DNA from: Mantamonas sphyraenae
Taxonomy: Eukaryota > CRuMs > Mantamonadidae
NCBI GenBank assembly: GCA_026936335.1
Contig: JAPMXV010000051.1
Span: forward strand, 1-64,000
Direction: 5' to 3'
DNA: 64,000 nucleotides
The notes under the pieces were generated by a model. It was given only the letters and a program-made list of their open reading frames with translations, had not been told where the DNA came from and did not search any database. Shown here in pieces: positions 10,801-23,281 of the stretch. A program made the position numbers and the translations under genes. Numbering within the stretch: position 1 is the stretch's first letter; every line of letters begins with the position of its first letter.

Positions 10801-13800
10801 GCATGTCCACGTGCGCAAAGTGCTCTACAGGCACGTACACCAGTGACCATGGTGGTACAGCGTGTGTCACGTGTGATCTAGGCACGTGGAACGAGGATCC
10901 AGGATCCACAACGTGTCACGGCTGCCCACCCGGCTCCCACCGTGATCAGTTCTCCCAAAAAGGGTGTGTCCCATGTGCGGCGGGCTCCATTGCCGACAGT
11001 TACGGCAATGTGGAGTGTCAAAGATGCAACGACACGACGTACAGCTCGTCGAATGCAACGAGCTGCTACGCGTGCACAGCCACGGACACCGCGTGCAACT
11101 GCCCCGCGGCGTCGACGTGGTCCAACGGCGCTTGTGTCACCTGCTCCTACGTACACTTCCCCCAGACATTCCAGGCTCGTGCGACATTTTGCAACGTGCG
11201 CAACGTGAGCGCATCAGCTTCGCAGCTGCTGGCTCCCGCCGAAGTACTACCAGGCACAAGTGACCACGTGGACGTGCGAGTCTTTGTGAACACATGGTAC
11301 GACGATGCTTCGCCGGTCAACACCAGCTTGACACCCAAAGCAGAAGACGTGCGTGTCCGAGTGGACGGTGCGTTGCCGGGCGAGCCCTGCACACGCCTGA
11401 ACGCCTCCACGTACACGTGCACTCTACCTTCTGTGAGCGTCGGTGACCACATAGTGGCGGCTTCCATCCAGGATGTGATGCTGCCACCGACTCAACTGCG
11501 CTCTGTGCGTGTCCCTCAACCACAATTTGCATTCACAGAAGCTTCGCCGGCGCTTGTGGAGGCTTCACGCACCAGTACGGTCATTACAATCGCTGGATCC
11601 AACCTAAACTGTCTTTCACAGGCACGTGGTGACTCTGTGTGCTTTGGGGTGCCCGTGAATGCGTGTGTGCCGTTTGCAGCGCGCGGGAACAATCTGCTGC
11701 AGGTGAATAACCCAGGTTGGATGTCTGCCAACGCCTCAGCCGTGGTTGACCTGTCTGTGCAGAGCTCTGGCCCATGCGCACTTGCATCCACTGTCAACGT
11801 CACCCTGTACGCGACGCCTGTCGCAGATTCCATCGATGAGGCAACTTTGGATCGCGAACGTGGCCGTTTCGTGATCAAAGGCCACCACTTGTGGTTCCCA
11901 GGCGCGCAGGCGCAGCTCAAGGTGCACTATGCAGCCGACTTCCCCGACGATCTCCTGCCGCAGTGCATGTTTCATGCGTCGTTCATCGCGTGCGAGTACA
12001 CGCGCCTGGCCACGGTGGGTGTGATCACACTTGCGGTGTCCCTAGACGGAGGACGTGTGTGGACGTCGTTCACCGCGTTGGATCTGCGTGTGACCATCCG
12101 TCGCTCGGAGTACTGTTCGGGAACTGTGCAGATGCCTGCGTTTGCAGATCTGCTGGGTGGACCGGACACACCGTCGCTCCCGGATCTGCTCAACAGCACA
12201 CGTGCCTCGGTTTTGTCGCACTCTACGTGGACAATGGCGACACAGGGCAGAGTGGGCGATCTCTTTGATGGCGACATGTGCTGCACGGCCAATGGCACCG
12301 AGTTGGAGTGCGGCGTGACGTTTCCGCCACAGGTTGAATCGCTGCTGGAAGTCAACTTTGGCACGCCTCACGGATCATGGGTCACACATACACTGGCGTC
12401 ATGGGCGAATCCTTGCGATCAGCAGCCCAGCACCTTTCTGTGGGAGTACAAGGGAGGCGCATTGGGTCCCGGGTGGCATCCTCTGTCCACGCGGAGGCTG
12501 TGCAACACGATCAACGGCGACACGCGCCCGTACGGGTTGTGTATGGATGTTTTCTCACCCATTGTGGTGGACGGCATGCGACTTCTCATCAAACCGGATG
12601 CACAGGCGACGATGAAGTACTGGCTGGTGGAGGCACAAGTCAATGGCCTGTCTGTGGATGCACCATACGACCTTCGTGCGACTTATTGCGACGGCCTCAA
12701 GCAAGCAAACATCACTAGCGAAAGAGTCAACACCGTCCCGGCCGTGTGTGCCCAAGTCGTCAATATCCAGGGCCATTCGTTGTCCCTGGCGGGTCTGGAC
12801 GTACAAGCAGCGGTTTACACCTCCAACGGCTTGCTGATGACCCATGTGCAAACAGATGGGAATGGACAGGCGCGTTTCGACTCGATGTCGGCTGGGCAGA
12901 ACCTCCGTGCGGGACCGGTGTACGTGCGCGTGGGATTGCAGGATTCTGTTCAAACCGCACGTGCAGTGAGCCTGGATTTGCAGGTGCTTGCAGGCACTCC
13001 TGTGGCTGTGGCCATGGAAGCCACGGGCAACCTTTCGGTCGTGGCATCGGCGTCGGTGCGCATTCCTGAATTGTCTGCGCAGCTGCTGGACAGTGGCGGC
13101 AACAAAGTCGGTGCACGCGACACAGAAGCAAGACAGCTGTGGGTGGAATTGGGCGTGGATAGAGACCGTGTGGGATCTGCCAAAGTGGTGGATGGGGCCG
13201 CAGTGGTGGACAACGTGATGCTCGCTCGGCCGAGGGCAGGAATGACCTTTTTGCGGGCATCGGTGGATGGTGTCGCCGCACGATCCAACAGCGTGCCGTT
13301 GATGGTGTATGCAGGCGATGCGAGTGCGCTGGAGGTGAGTTGGATTGGAAGCAACACGACTGCGTGTGCCACGTCGACGCGTTTGCCCGTGCTTCGCGTG
13401 CAGTTGACCGACGCCGTTGGCAATGTGGTGGACGTGGAACATGACAACTTGGGCAATGTGACCGCACACGTGCAGGGATGGCCGGCAAACAAGGTGAGCC
13501 ACGCTGTGGAGGCGGATGGAAGTGTTGTGCTGCCGGTCATCTCCAATGTCGTGCTGCCTCATGGGCTGCACAAGATCGTGGTGGCGTACGCCAACAAACA
13601 GCAGACGTTGGTGACTGATGTTGTGCCAGGCCCTGCAACAGGCTACAGTGGCGGCGAGGGAGGCGTTGATGTGCGTGTCGCCGCAACGGTGACCCTTCCA
13701 ACCGTGCAGTTGCAAGCCGTAGATGCGTCACAAAAGCCAACGACCATCTTCCCGGCGAGTGGTGGAGGAGGAGATCGTGCGGGTGAGGCTGTGTTGAAGG

Positions 13801-16400
13801 TGTGCCAAAGTGGCACACGGGCAGTGATGACGCCAAAGACGGTGGCGTTTGCAGGTAGGCCAACCCTCGATGGGATCACCCTGACTGAGCTGAGTGTGGG
13901 TGAGACCACACTGTGTCTCATGGGTGGGTGGATGACACATGGATGGCAACTCCAGGTGCGCGTTGCACCAGGAATGGGTGTGCGAATGGACGTCCGATGC
14001 GATCGCCAGATCATCGGCAGTGCCCAAAATGTGCCATTGCCGTGTGTGCTGGATATTGTAGATGCAAGCGGCCACAGTGCGGGTGTGTGGCCCGATGCAC
14101 GTGGTGGCGAGGCACAATTGCCCGGTTTCCCTCCCTTGCCATTGCATCCGCAGCAGATGGGAGCGCCCGTGGCTGTAAATGGCACATGGTGGCTCTCATG
14201 GCCCAAGTACCAAACTCTGGCTATGTCAGTGGTGGTTGTGTGGGCAGACGAAACCCGGTGGGCGACCCAAACGCCACCCGAGATTCGTGTTTGGGCAGGA
14301 AAACCTGTGGAACTGGTCGTGGTCAACGCCGACAACTTTGTACGACTGCCCTCGCAAAAGTGGCCACGGCTTGTGGTGGTGCAATTTCGCGACGGGGCTG
14401 GGAACGTGCTGCGATGTGACCAACTTCCAAACGGAGGCAGGCTTGTGCCTGTGCACGTGGACGGTGTCAGGCTGCAGGAGGAGGAGGCACGCCTTGGATG
14501 CGATGTTTTGGTGCGCACAGATGCGTTGCCGCTCTTGAAGCTGGAAACGCAGCGGAGTGTGAACGTGAGCTCGATGGGACTCGAAACACGACTGAGTGTG
14601 TCCACGAGCAACTGCAGCGAGGTTTACAACACACCCAGTGCGGTGCCGATGAGGGGAAGAGACGATGGGTGTGGTTGTGTTGCGGGCACGGGCTATGTGC
14701 CTGGAGAGGGAGAACGTGCGCCGACGTGTGTGCCGTGTGGCCAGGGTAGGTACAGTGTGGGCGACGACAAAGCTCGGTGCATATCATGTCCGCTGGGACT
14801 GAGCACAAAGGGAGCCGAGAGCACGAGCCGACTGGACTGTGTGTGTGGAGAGGGGCAGTATCTGCGGAGCGATGGCAAGACATGCGAGACGTGTGAAACG
14901 CGTGTGTTTCAGTGCAACGGGACAGGCGTGCGGCAGGTGCAGGTCGGCTACTATCAGTTCGAAGAGGGCAGTGGGCAGGCATACGCATGCCCGATGCGGC
15001 AGGCTTGTCAGCCAGGTGGGTGTGCAAAGGGGTTCACAGGGACGCTGTGCGGCGAGTGTGCAAAGGGGTACGGACGAGCAGGCGACGGATGCACGGTGTG
15101 CAATGCACACGGAGTGGATGTGGCGTTGGTTGTCGTGAGTGCAGTGCTGGGCGTGGGTGCGCTGGCGTGGTTTGTGCACGCGTACATGACGCCCGGGAGG
15201 ATTGTGTTTGACGAGACGGGAAGAGTCGAGTCGAGCGTGTGGGCAGCGCCACCTGTGCTGGTGGCCAAGATTGCTCTGAACCACATGCAGGCGCTGAGTG
15301 TGCTGACGGCAGTGCAGGTTGTGTGGGGCGAAGGCGCGCGCGCAATGTTTGCTGTGACATCGTTGTCGACCGCAGCACCCGGTGCAGATTTGGCGCCGAT
15401 GAACTGTATATTTGACAACCCGAGGCTGGATGTGTGGTTTCTGGCATACGCCGCGATGCCAGTCATGACGCTTGCGGTGGCGGTTGCAGTGCGGTGGGGA
15501 TGGAAGCGTGCACGCGAGCGGATTGGGGTGGCGCCTGTGGTGAGAATCATTTCTTTTGTGATGCACTTGTCTGTGCTGCGGCTGACAGTGGAGCTACTGA
15601 CGGGATGTCGACGTGTGGGGCCGGTTGCTGTCAACTTTTTCGACACGCGGCTGGACTGCGAGACGGATGCGACCAAGGGGATACAGGCGGCGGTGGCGGT
15701 GGTGGGTTTTGCACAGTGTGTGGCGGTGCCTTTGGGAGTGCTTGTGAGGCTGGTGGGGCATGCGAGGGCAAAACGGCTGCATGCGCGTGAGGTGTGGGAT
15801 GGCTACCACTTCTTTTACGAGTCGTACCGGCCCGCCTGCTACTGGTACGATTGGGTCATCCTCACGCGAAAGAGTGCGCTCATGGCAGTGGCGGTGGTGT
15901 TGGTGGACGCGCCTGTGGCACAGCTGTATGCAGCGGCGACAGTGGTCCTTGTGGCGCTGGTGGTGCAGCAGTGGCTCTCGCCGTATCGCTATCGTGTGTT
16001 GACGATGATCGAGACGTTGAGTTTGATGGTCATGCTGGGTTCGCTGCAGACGGCGATGGTGTCGTTGGGGGAAGGGGCGGATGTGGGATTTGTCGTCCTC
16101 AACGCCTTGTTTTTGGGGCTGGTGGGTGGACTGGCGGTGACGCTGGGTGTGCGAAGAGTAGCAAGAGGGATGAAGCAGGTGAGATGGAGGGGACATGAGG
16201 TAGATGAAGATGGGGAGGAGGTGGCGGTGGGTGGGGAGGTGAGTGGAGGGCTGATCGGCGTGGGTGGAGAGGTGGCCGGAGGCGGCGGTAAGTGGCTAGA
16301 GATGGTTGGGTTGGGTGGCGCGAGGAGGCAGAATGGGGAAAGGGGGGTGGGGTTGTTGGAGGACCAAGATGAGTGGGTGGATGGGGAGGAAGGGAAATGA
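4808..16400 (+). CDS. Giant receptor: GCC2/GCC3 Cys-rich repeats, Ig-like/IPT segments, multi-pass C-terminus
   Basis: The start MHTASFTTLTTLCLLLLCC is a signal peptide (cleavage probably after SHA). The frame changes at the GGG run 5370-5372; dropping one G joins ...RQQPHW to PFEVVVGVR and gives about 3,863 residues with no other break. Domains in order: an N-terminal segment; an EGF-like CPCNNHGTC module near 5540; a filamin/Ig-like segment; a region of possible beta-propeller type (6.2-7.3 kb); a GCC2/GCC3 (ephrin-receptor-like) array (7.36-11.14 kb); IPT/TIG-like and Big-like beta domains (11.2-14.6 kb); and Cys-rich modules with a CxxGFTGTLCGEC motif just outside the membrane. Several hydrophobic segments (15.1-16.15 kb) include FFYESYRPACYWYDW followed by RK. 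The tail is short, acidic and Gly-rich. This is a cell-surface receptor or adhesion protein; the ligand is unknown. It converges on the next gene, which has the same C-terminal module. Confidence 0.88.
7360..11140 (+). repeat. Tandem GCC2/GCC3-type Cys-rich repeat array within the giant receptor
   Basis: About 1,260 residues are built almost entirely from units of about 16 residues with the consensus CxxCxxGTYSxxxGxxxC. Length divided by unit size gives close to 80 units. Each supplies about three cysteines, expected to form a long disulfide-stapled rod. Units have diverged in sequence but rarely in length. DNA-level similarity between neighbours is modest, so the array is old rather than a recent slippage product. 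Confidence 0.85.
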
Positions 16401-16451
16401 AATGGATTTGGCGCCCCCAAACGGCTCGGGCATCCCCGTTGATGCACACCC

Positions 16452-19400
16452 CTACTCCAACGCCTTCAACCCCCTCTTCCCCCTCACACTCCCCTTCTTC
16501 GCCCTCACACTCCCAAACCGATCCTCCACCTGCACCTTCTCCACCTCGGCATCCTGCAACGCAACCTTGCCCTTCTTCCCTCCCGCATCTCCCCCCTTCT
16601 TCCCAATGTCATCCATCTCCACCTTGCCCATCTCAGCGTCCTCCTCCACGGGCTCCTGACACCACCCGCAGCAGCCGCACACGCTGCAACACTCGATGCA
16701 CGTGCAACACTTGCCTCCTCCGTCGCGCTGCCGCGTCTCCACGCGGTCGTAGGCACACCCGCACATCTTCTGAAAGCACTGGCGCTTGACCCCCTGGTAG
16801 ATTCCGTTCAGCACAATGATCCCCAGGCCCATCATGCCCGTCACCCAGAACCGCGTGATGGTCTCGTCCGAAGCGTTGCCCTGGTTTGGATCCGGCTCCA
16901 CCGTCGTCACAAACGCAAGCAACGCCGACGTGCCCAACACCCCAGCCGTGCCCTGCGCAACCTTGATCCACCGCGGCACCGTCGACACCATGTCTTCGTC
17001 TTCGTCCTCCCCACGCACAATCTGCACCGCGCTCACAATCATCATGATCACCGTGCCCAGCACGCTCACCACACTCACCACAGACATGACTAGCTCCTCC
17101 GTCTCGTTCAGGTCCGCCTCGTTCACAAGCAGGCCCGTCGCAAGCACAATCAACGTGGCCAACCCTCCGACCACTTCCACCCTGTTGTTCTGCACGCTCG
17201 TAAACGGCCTCTTCCACAGCGCAAACGCCATCGACGCAAGCGTCACCACCATGATGGCCATAATCGGCAGCGACGGGTTTTCCACCGGACGCAAGTACAC
17301 CACGCGCACAAACACCGTCGTGATCAGCTTGCGCAGCAGCACCGCCAGCTCGTAGTACCATGTGTCCTCCTTGAACCGGTTGTACAGGAAGCCAAACCGG
17401 TTGTACACGCGCTGGTCGTCCAGATCTTTCCGGTAGTACCGCAGCACGCCCAGAAACACCACCGGTACGCCAATCACAAGCGTAAACACGCCAAAGATGC
17501 TGATGCTGGTTGCTTGCGTGTACGTGCGGTACCCCACGTCCGTGTCGCTGTTCAGATTCACGTTGCCCTCGTAGCAGACAAACTGCGGGTATGCGTTCCA
17601 AGTGCTCAGCGCTCCCGACGACGTGCGTGTGCAATCGTACACCTTGAGCACCTGGTTCGCCAGAAAGATGTATCCAAACGACAGCACCTGCACAAAGATG
17701 TTGATCGCTGCGCTCAGCATCTTTTGCTGAGTGTCCACGCTCACCCGCAGGCACTTGCTCAGCAACCGTGCAAGCATCTGCGTCACAAACAGGCTGTTGA
17801 ACAGCATGAACGGCGCACTCACATACACAAAGTAGTCCTGGATTGGGCTCCAGTCGTTGCTCACGCACTCCGGCGCCACCAGCAGCTCCAGATTGAGGTT
17901 GAACACAGACAGGAAGCTGAACATCTGCGTCATCAGGTCGGGCCAATCCACGTCCAGCGACACCATGATGCTCACAATCTGGAAAAAGGTCAACCCGACG
18001 CTGATCAGACCCGAGATCGCCTTGCCGTTCTTGCCAAACTTGGCCCAGAGCAGACTCAACCCGGCAATCGCCACAATCGCCAGGAGCACACGCAACAACG
18101 AGACCTCCAGCGAGCACTGGAAGCACTTGTCGCCCAGTCGGTAGTATCCCTGCGCGCACTGTGCGCACTGGAAGCCCATGTACCCTGTGGAACACACGCC
18201 CATCAGCCGGTTCCCTTCGCACGACCCCTCCAGCGGGCAGTCGAGCTCGACGTTCGTGCCGCTGGGGCCCTGTGGGAAGCAGTATCTGCCTGCTGGGCAG
18301 CACAGCCGATGGCGAATGGCAAACTCGCTCGGCCGGCTGCAGTCCACAAAGTCGCTTTCGATGCGAACGCGGCAGCTGCCAAAATCGTTGACGCTCTCGT
18401 AGTTGGTCAGAGCAAACACCATCGTGCCGGCCTCGTACTCGTTGGTAATCATCCCCACAATCGACCGTTCGAGCGTCGCTCCCTCCTGCACGTTGTTGGC
18501 AAACTCCTCAAAGAACGCCGTGTACTTGCTCTGGCCTGCCACGCGGGTGTGCTTCTCCAGCTTGAAGCGACCTCCAAACGCGGTGCCCGGGTACGCATCG
18601 ATCCCAAATTCGTCGCCCAGGCTGTTGTAGTTGGGCACGAGCTTGATTTGCAGGCCTGTCGAGTCCAGTGGCAGCTCCGTGGTCTGGTGCAGCGGCGACG
18701 CCGTCGTGTTGCTGATGCGCAGCGTGCCCTGGATGTCCAGCTTTGGCGAGAGCACAAATATCATCCGCGACGCCACCGCCTTGTTTGCTCGGGGCAACAG
18801 GCGAAACATGCGCCCGCCTCGGTGCAGCTGAGCGGCAAATGTGCACTGCGAAGTCTGCATCGGATCCACCACAACCACCACCGCGTGGTTGACCGTCTTG
18901 AACTCGCTCACCTGCGGCATGTCCACGCACGTGGTGAACATGTCCCCTGCGTTCAGCGGCCGCCAGCCCGACAGCCGGTAGTGGCCGCCGATCACCGAAG
19001 TGGCCTTGCTGGCGTACGCAGGGTTGTCGCACTTGTTGCGCCCACAGCAAGCATACTCGCCTGCGTTGCGCACGCACTGGCACCGTTCCTCGACTGCGTT
19101 CTCCTCTGTATCCGCCTTGCTCTGCATGCTGTACACGCTGTCCGAGAACCGCATCGGCTGCTGCAGCAGATGCGAGTTGTTCTGCATCGGCTTGACCTGG
19201 TATCCCAGGTTGTGTTGCGCGTACTCTTGCACTTGCTTGAGCTGTTTAGGGTCCAACGAAGCCGTCCGAGAGCCGTACTCGTTGCCACGCCCAAACGCAA
19301 CCGGGTCACGAGACGCTTGCTGGCCAGAGTACACATTGAACAGCGGATCTCCGTTCTGCACCACCGTCTGCGTATTGTCCACATTGGCACCTGTGCCAAT

Positions 19401-20739
19401 GTCCACAAACCACGCCACACCAGACGATGCGTCCTGTGTGTCCAGCGCCAGCGCGCTGTGCCAAGTGCGCGTCGCACCCGGGTTGATGTCCAGGCGCATC
19501 ATGCGCTGCGTGTTGTCGCTTCGCTGCCGCAGACCCAGGATCATCATCTGCCGGTCTTCGTCCACGTGCAGCGAGTAGATATCCCACTCAGCGAGCAGCT
19601 TGTTGTTGCGTGCTGACTGTGCAAGGTTGGCAAGGTCCACTGCGTTGATCGTTGCAAACGTTTGCGACTGCAGCTCGTACACAATGGGACCCGAGCTGTT
19701 GAACTGCGCAAGTGCAAGAAACACAGAGCGCGTGTTGCGATTGTACGCCATGCCCACGAGCACCTGGCGAGGATCAAACACACGCCGTGTCGTCAGCGGC
19801 GTGATGGACAAGGTCGGGTTCGGCAGCGAGACAGGCAACGAGTACACCACATGCACATATGCGTTCTGCATGCCCATGGGCGTGCTCTTTGGCTGTGCAA
19901 TGATGTGCGTGAGGAGCCGCTGGTAGGGCTCGACCCAGATTGGCGCGTGGATTTGGCGCCCGCCAGTAGGCATCCCGCTGAACTGGCTCCGTGCGTTCTG
20001 GTCGGTGACGCGGAACTTGAAGCTGGCCGACTGCAGGATAGGGTCGGAAAAGTTGTTGTGCAGCGTATTCCAGTCCAGGATGGCGATTGTTGCGTTGGCG
20101 TGGTCAATGGTCGCGTGCGTGTACATGTGCTCCGCCAGCTGGCGACGAATCGCCGCGTCGTTGGTGCTCCAGTCCGTCGACCAGGTGTTTTCCGTCAGAT
20201 CAATCGTAGGGTCGGTGATAGGCAGGTCACGCGGCAGCGGAAGCAGCCGTGTGTACGGCTGCCCCGTCTGCTTCGCTTCAGCGTGCAGCACCAGCACGTG
20301 CGTCGACGGCACATTGGTGTCGTACGTCACGTTGGGAATCACGCCCATGCCAAACGCTTCCAGGTGGTCTGTCGATGGCGTCGACTGAAGAAACTGCAGT
20401 GTCGTGACCAGATGGCCCGGCGTGAACGTGTACAGGTTCAGCACCTGATCCAGCACAATCATGAGCTCCGCGTTGCGGTCGCTGCTCTCTGTCAGCATCC
20501 GCGGCACAGTGAGCATCGCCATCGCCCGAGCTTGCGTCCCGTTTGCATACACTGTCGTCGGCGAAAGTGGTCGTGCGCAGCGTCGTGGTCGGGCATGAAT
20601 AGATCGACGACGACTTGATCTCCACGTACGACGTCAAACATGTCTGATGAAACTTGTTGCTGTCGCTCGAATCTTGTGCGCTGCTCAACAACACGGTGAC
20701 CACAAGGAGAACAAGCAACCGCACAGGAATTCGTGTCAT
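16452..20739 (-). CDS. Multi-pass receptor with the same C-terminal module as its convergent neighbour
   Basis: The start at 20739 (MTRIPVRLLVLLVVTVLLSS) is a signal peptide. The frame changes once between about 20545 and 20593, possibly at the GGG run 20591-20593; removing one base gives 1,428 residues. The large ectodomain has no recognised domain but looks beta-rich, then passes into Cys-rich modules (CQCVRNAGEYACCGRN; CSTGYMGFQCAQC). About eight to nine hydrophobic segments follow. The loop FLYNRFKEDTWYYE followed by LRK matches the FFYESYRPACYWYDW...RK loop of the giant receptor, and both are preceded by a CxxGYxGxxCxxC module, so the two C-termini are homologous. The cytosolic tail has a Cys-rich cluster (CCTCIECCSVCGCCGWC, possibly palmitoylated or metal-binding) and charged residues. 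The stop codons of the pair are about 50 bp apart. Confidence 0.85.
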
Positions 20740-21016
20740 CGTCCCGACTCTGCTACCCCGCAAACTGTGTCAGTGGGCCGCCCACGCCCCCTCATTCCAA
20801 CTCAGCACACTCTACTCTGTCCCTAATGTGTTTCCATCGTATGCACATGCATGACCGCGCCGGACATGACGAGTGTGCAGACACGAAGAAACGGCCGCCA
20901 ACGCTTTCGACACGCATGTGCCAATGTGACCACTTGGACACACATTGTCCAACCACGGGCCTCCATGCGCGGTCTCTAGCAAACACGACGCACACACAAA
21001 GACTCTTTCGCCTCCC
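20740..21016. promoter_or_regulatory. Divergent intergenic region between the second receptor and the first F-box/membrane gene
   Basis: This segment separates two genes transcribed away from each other and should hold both promoters. It is less GC-rich than its flanks. I see no clear TATA element or repeat. The 5' limit of the right-hand gene is uncertain, so the true promoter could extend to about 21.35 kb through a C-rich tract with several runs of eight or more C. Confidence 0.4.
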
Positions 21017-23254
21017 ATGCACCACGTCAGCCCGACCAAGCACGAAAACGGCCGCGCGCCCCGCCAAGCCTCCGGGCCTCCTCTCCACGCCACAACACGT
21101 ACACCCACCCAACGCCCACCAAGAGCACCGTCACATACATTCCCAGGGCCGTCCCCCCCCACACACAAAACACCCACCGCATGCACCCCCAATCCGTGTT
21201 CCCGACCTGCGCCCACACTCCCGCAACCTCCCGCCCACCCCCTCCCACCAACCCCCCTCCTCCCTCCCCTCCCCCCACCTACCCCCCCCCCCTCCCCCAA
21301 CCAACCACCAACCAACCAACCCCCTCTCCTCACCTGGTCACCAAAACAATTGGCGCAGTCCTCGCCAACCAAAACCCCACATGTCCTCTCGACGGACAAG
21401 GTCCAGCTGCTGTTGGAGCAGGAGGAGTCTCGAGAGAATGCAGACGACACGGAAACCACCACCGAGACGACGGCAACGACAGAGATTGACGAGCAGGGGC
21501 GCCTGGTGACCACCATCACCACGGTCACCCGCAGCGTGTCTGCTCCCAACCGCAACCTGTATGCATCCGAAGCCCACCAGGCGCTGGCGTCCAAGATCCA
21601 CGGGATGTGTGCTGCGTTTGCTCCCGTCCCAATGGCCACGGGCCAGCAGGACGACGCCGAAGAAGACGACGAAGTCGGCCTGGAATCCTTGCCAAACACA
21701 GCCATGCAGGTTCTGGCGCTCCACCTGTCCGCAGCCGACGTCGCCGCAGTCGCCTGCACCTCCCGCAAGCTGCACGACCTCGTGGACGACTCTGTGTTTG
21801 CCATCCTGCTCGAGCGTGACTTTCTGCACCCGCAGACTGCCCCGCGCAACGAAGCCGAGGAAGCCGCCGCTGCCGCCGCCGCGGTCCGTTCCGCCCGCAA
21901 GGATGACTCGGAGCCCATGCAGCAGCTGCGCAGGGGCTCTGTCAATTCCGTAGGGCTCCCCACCTTGCCCTACGACGAAGAGGAGCTCTCCGTCGCCTTC
22001 TTTGACGAGCATCCACACCTGTTTCTTCGCGTCCGCGACTTGACTCGCATCAACCGCAACGCCTCCTTGGCCTCCCGCATGCAGAAGCAGCGTGCACGCG
22101 CCACAGAGTCCGTCCAGGAGAAACGACGCCGAGAGCTGCGCGAGAGCCGCATCACCCTGCAGAATGTGTGGGAGCTGTACGCAAACTACGGCCTCCTTCC
22201 CGCACGACAGGCCTACGTCGCCCTCTTCCTCGAGCGCATCCACGTCGCCAATGACGTCGTCGATGCCGCCAAGCTCTACAATGGCTCTTCCCAACAGACT
22301 CTGGACCGCTGGTCCGGCATTTTGTGCAACTACCAGCCCGTCACCACGCTGGCCTTTGCCCTCGCCGTCCTCTCTCCCCTGCCCCTCCTCGTGCTGTACT
22401 TTACCATCACGGGCAAGCTCGACGGCGCTGTCGTTGGCTCCTGGCAAGACGTGTTTGCACCCCTCTACGTGCCCCTCCTTGTGTTTAGCGGCGCCCTCGC
22501 TGTCGGCGTCGCCTGGCACACCATCCGCAGGTTGTACCAGCGCGCAAAAGCCGTCCAAGATGTCTCCTGGTCCACCATGCTTTCCTACGTCCTCTTTGCC
22601 CCCATCAGCACCGCCTTCATCATGGCCGCTGTCCTGACCCTGCTCATCCCTGTCCACTCCCTGCCCCTGACCGCCATGGCCAAGCTCAACGGCCAAATCT
22701 CCTGGTCCTGGAGCTGGGTGTTGATGCAGGCCACCGCAAGCAATGGCCTCATGGTCGTTGTGGCTGCACTCACCTTTTTCTGCACCAAGGGTGCTGTCGA
22801 CGCCTCCTACAAGGCCGCGGCCGTGCTGATGGGCACTGGTTCCGCCACGTTCTGGGCTGAGTGGGGCCTGTGGTTGGACAAGAGCCCTGTGGCTGTGTCC
22901 CCGTCTGTGCTGGGCCTCATCCTTTTCCTCACCTACCTGCTGGCCCCCATCCCGCTCTACCTGGGCATGCGCCGCGACCGCAAAGTGCACAACGCCGAAG
23001 GCGTCCTGCTCAGCGTCTATGTTCTTCTGTTGCCCCTCGGCGTGGGCGCCATTCTCATCGGTGCCAAAGAGGAAGGCATCCTCCAGGCGTCGTACACCGT
23101 CGCCGGCTTACCCATGCTCATTTCCTTTGCCGTCATGGTGTGGCTCGCCTGCACAGGTGTGCTGTGGGGCTACAAGCGCGCCCTGGCCCTCCAAAACAAT
23201 CGCAGGCGAGGCTATGAGTGGCCCTTTGCCGACGCCTGCTGTGGCTTGGTGTAA
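21017..23254 (+). CDS. F-box protein with multi-pass membrane domain (copy 1)
   Basis: An F-box-like segment lies near 21690-21830 (LPNTAMQVLALHLSAADVAA, then CTSRKLHDLVDDSVF). It has the usual Leu-Pro start, Asp in the second helix and the C-T-x-R-x-L core. A charged linker follows, then about eight hydrophobic segments from 22340 to 23190. Loops such as WQDVFAPLYVP resemble those of the TMEM185/Tmemb_185A membrane family (W..VFxPL). The protein may place an SCF substrate adaptor on a membrane. The start is uncertain: 21017 is the first in-frame ATG, but 21.03-21.35 kb is Pro-rich low complexity and a CAG acceptor at 21358 in phase 0 allows this stretch to be intron. Coding is firm from about 21.4 kb. 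It ends 27 bp from the convergent copy 2. Confidence 0.8.
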   Translation: MHHVSPTKHENGRAPRQASGPPLHATTRTPTQRPPRAPSHTFPGPSPPTHKTPTACTPNPCSRPAPTLPQPPAHPLPPTPLLPPLPPPTPPPSPNQPPTNQPPLLTWSPKQLAQSSPTKTPHVLSTDKVQLLLEQEESRENADDTETTTETTATTEIDEQGRLVTTITTVTRSVSAPNRNLYASEAHQALASKIHGMCAAFAPVPMATGQQDDAEEDDEVGLESLPNTAMQVLALHLSAADVAAVACTSRKLHDLVDDSVFAILLERDFLHPQTAPRNEAEEAAAAAAAVRSARKDDSEPMQQLRRGSVNSVGLPTLPYDEEELSVAFFDEHPHLFLRVRDLTRINRNASLASRMQKQRARATESVQEKRRRELRESRITLQNVWELYANYGLLPARQAYVALFLERIHVANDVVDAAKLYNGSSQQTLDRWSGILCNYQPVTTLAFALAVLSPLPLLVLYFTITGKLDGAVVGSWQDVFAPLYVPLLVFSGALAVGVAWHTIRRLYQRAKAVQDVSWSTMLSYVLFAPISTAFIMAAVLTLLIPVHSLPLTAMAKLNGQISWSWSWVLMQATASNGLMVVVAALTFFCTKGAVDASYKAAAVLMGTGSATFWAEWGLWLDKSPVAVSPSVLGLILFLTYLLAPIPLYLGMRRDRKVHNAEGVLLSVYVLLLPLGVGAILIGAKEEGILQASYTVAGLPMLISFAVMVWLACTGVLWGYKRALALQNNRRRGYEWPFADACCGLV

Positions 23255-23281
23255 CCAAATACATTGTCTTGTCATTCACTT

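Noticed and set aside
17514-19616. 700-codon plus-strand open frame
   Set aside because: It lies antisense to the second receptor, and its composition (Arg, His, Val, Leu) is typical of the shadow frame of a GC-rich gene.
21338-22990. 550-codon minus-strand open frame
   Set aside because: It is antisense to the first F-box/membrane gene; the plus strand encodes clear hydrophobic spans and an F-box.
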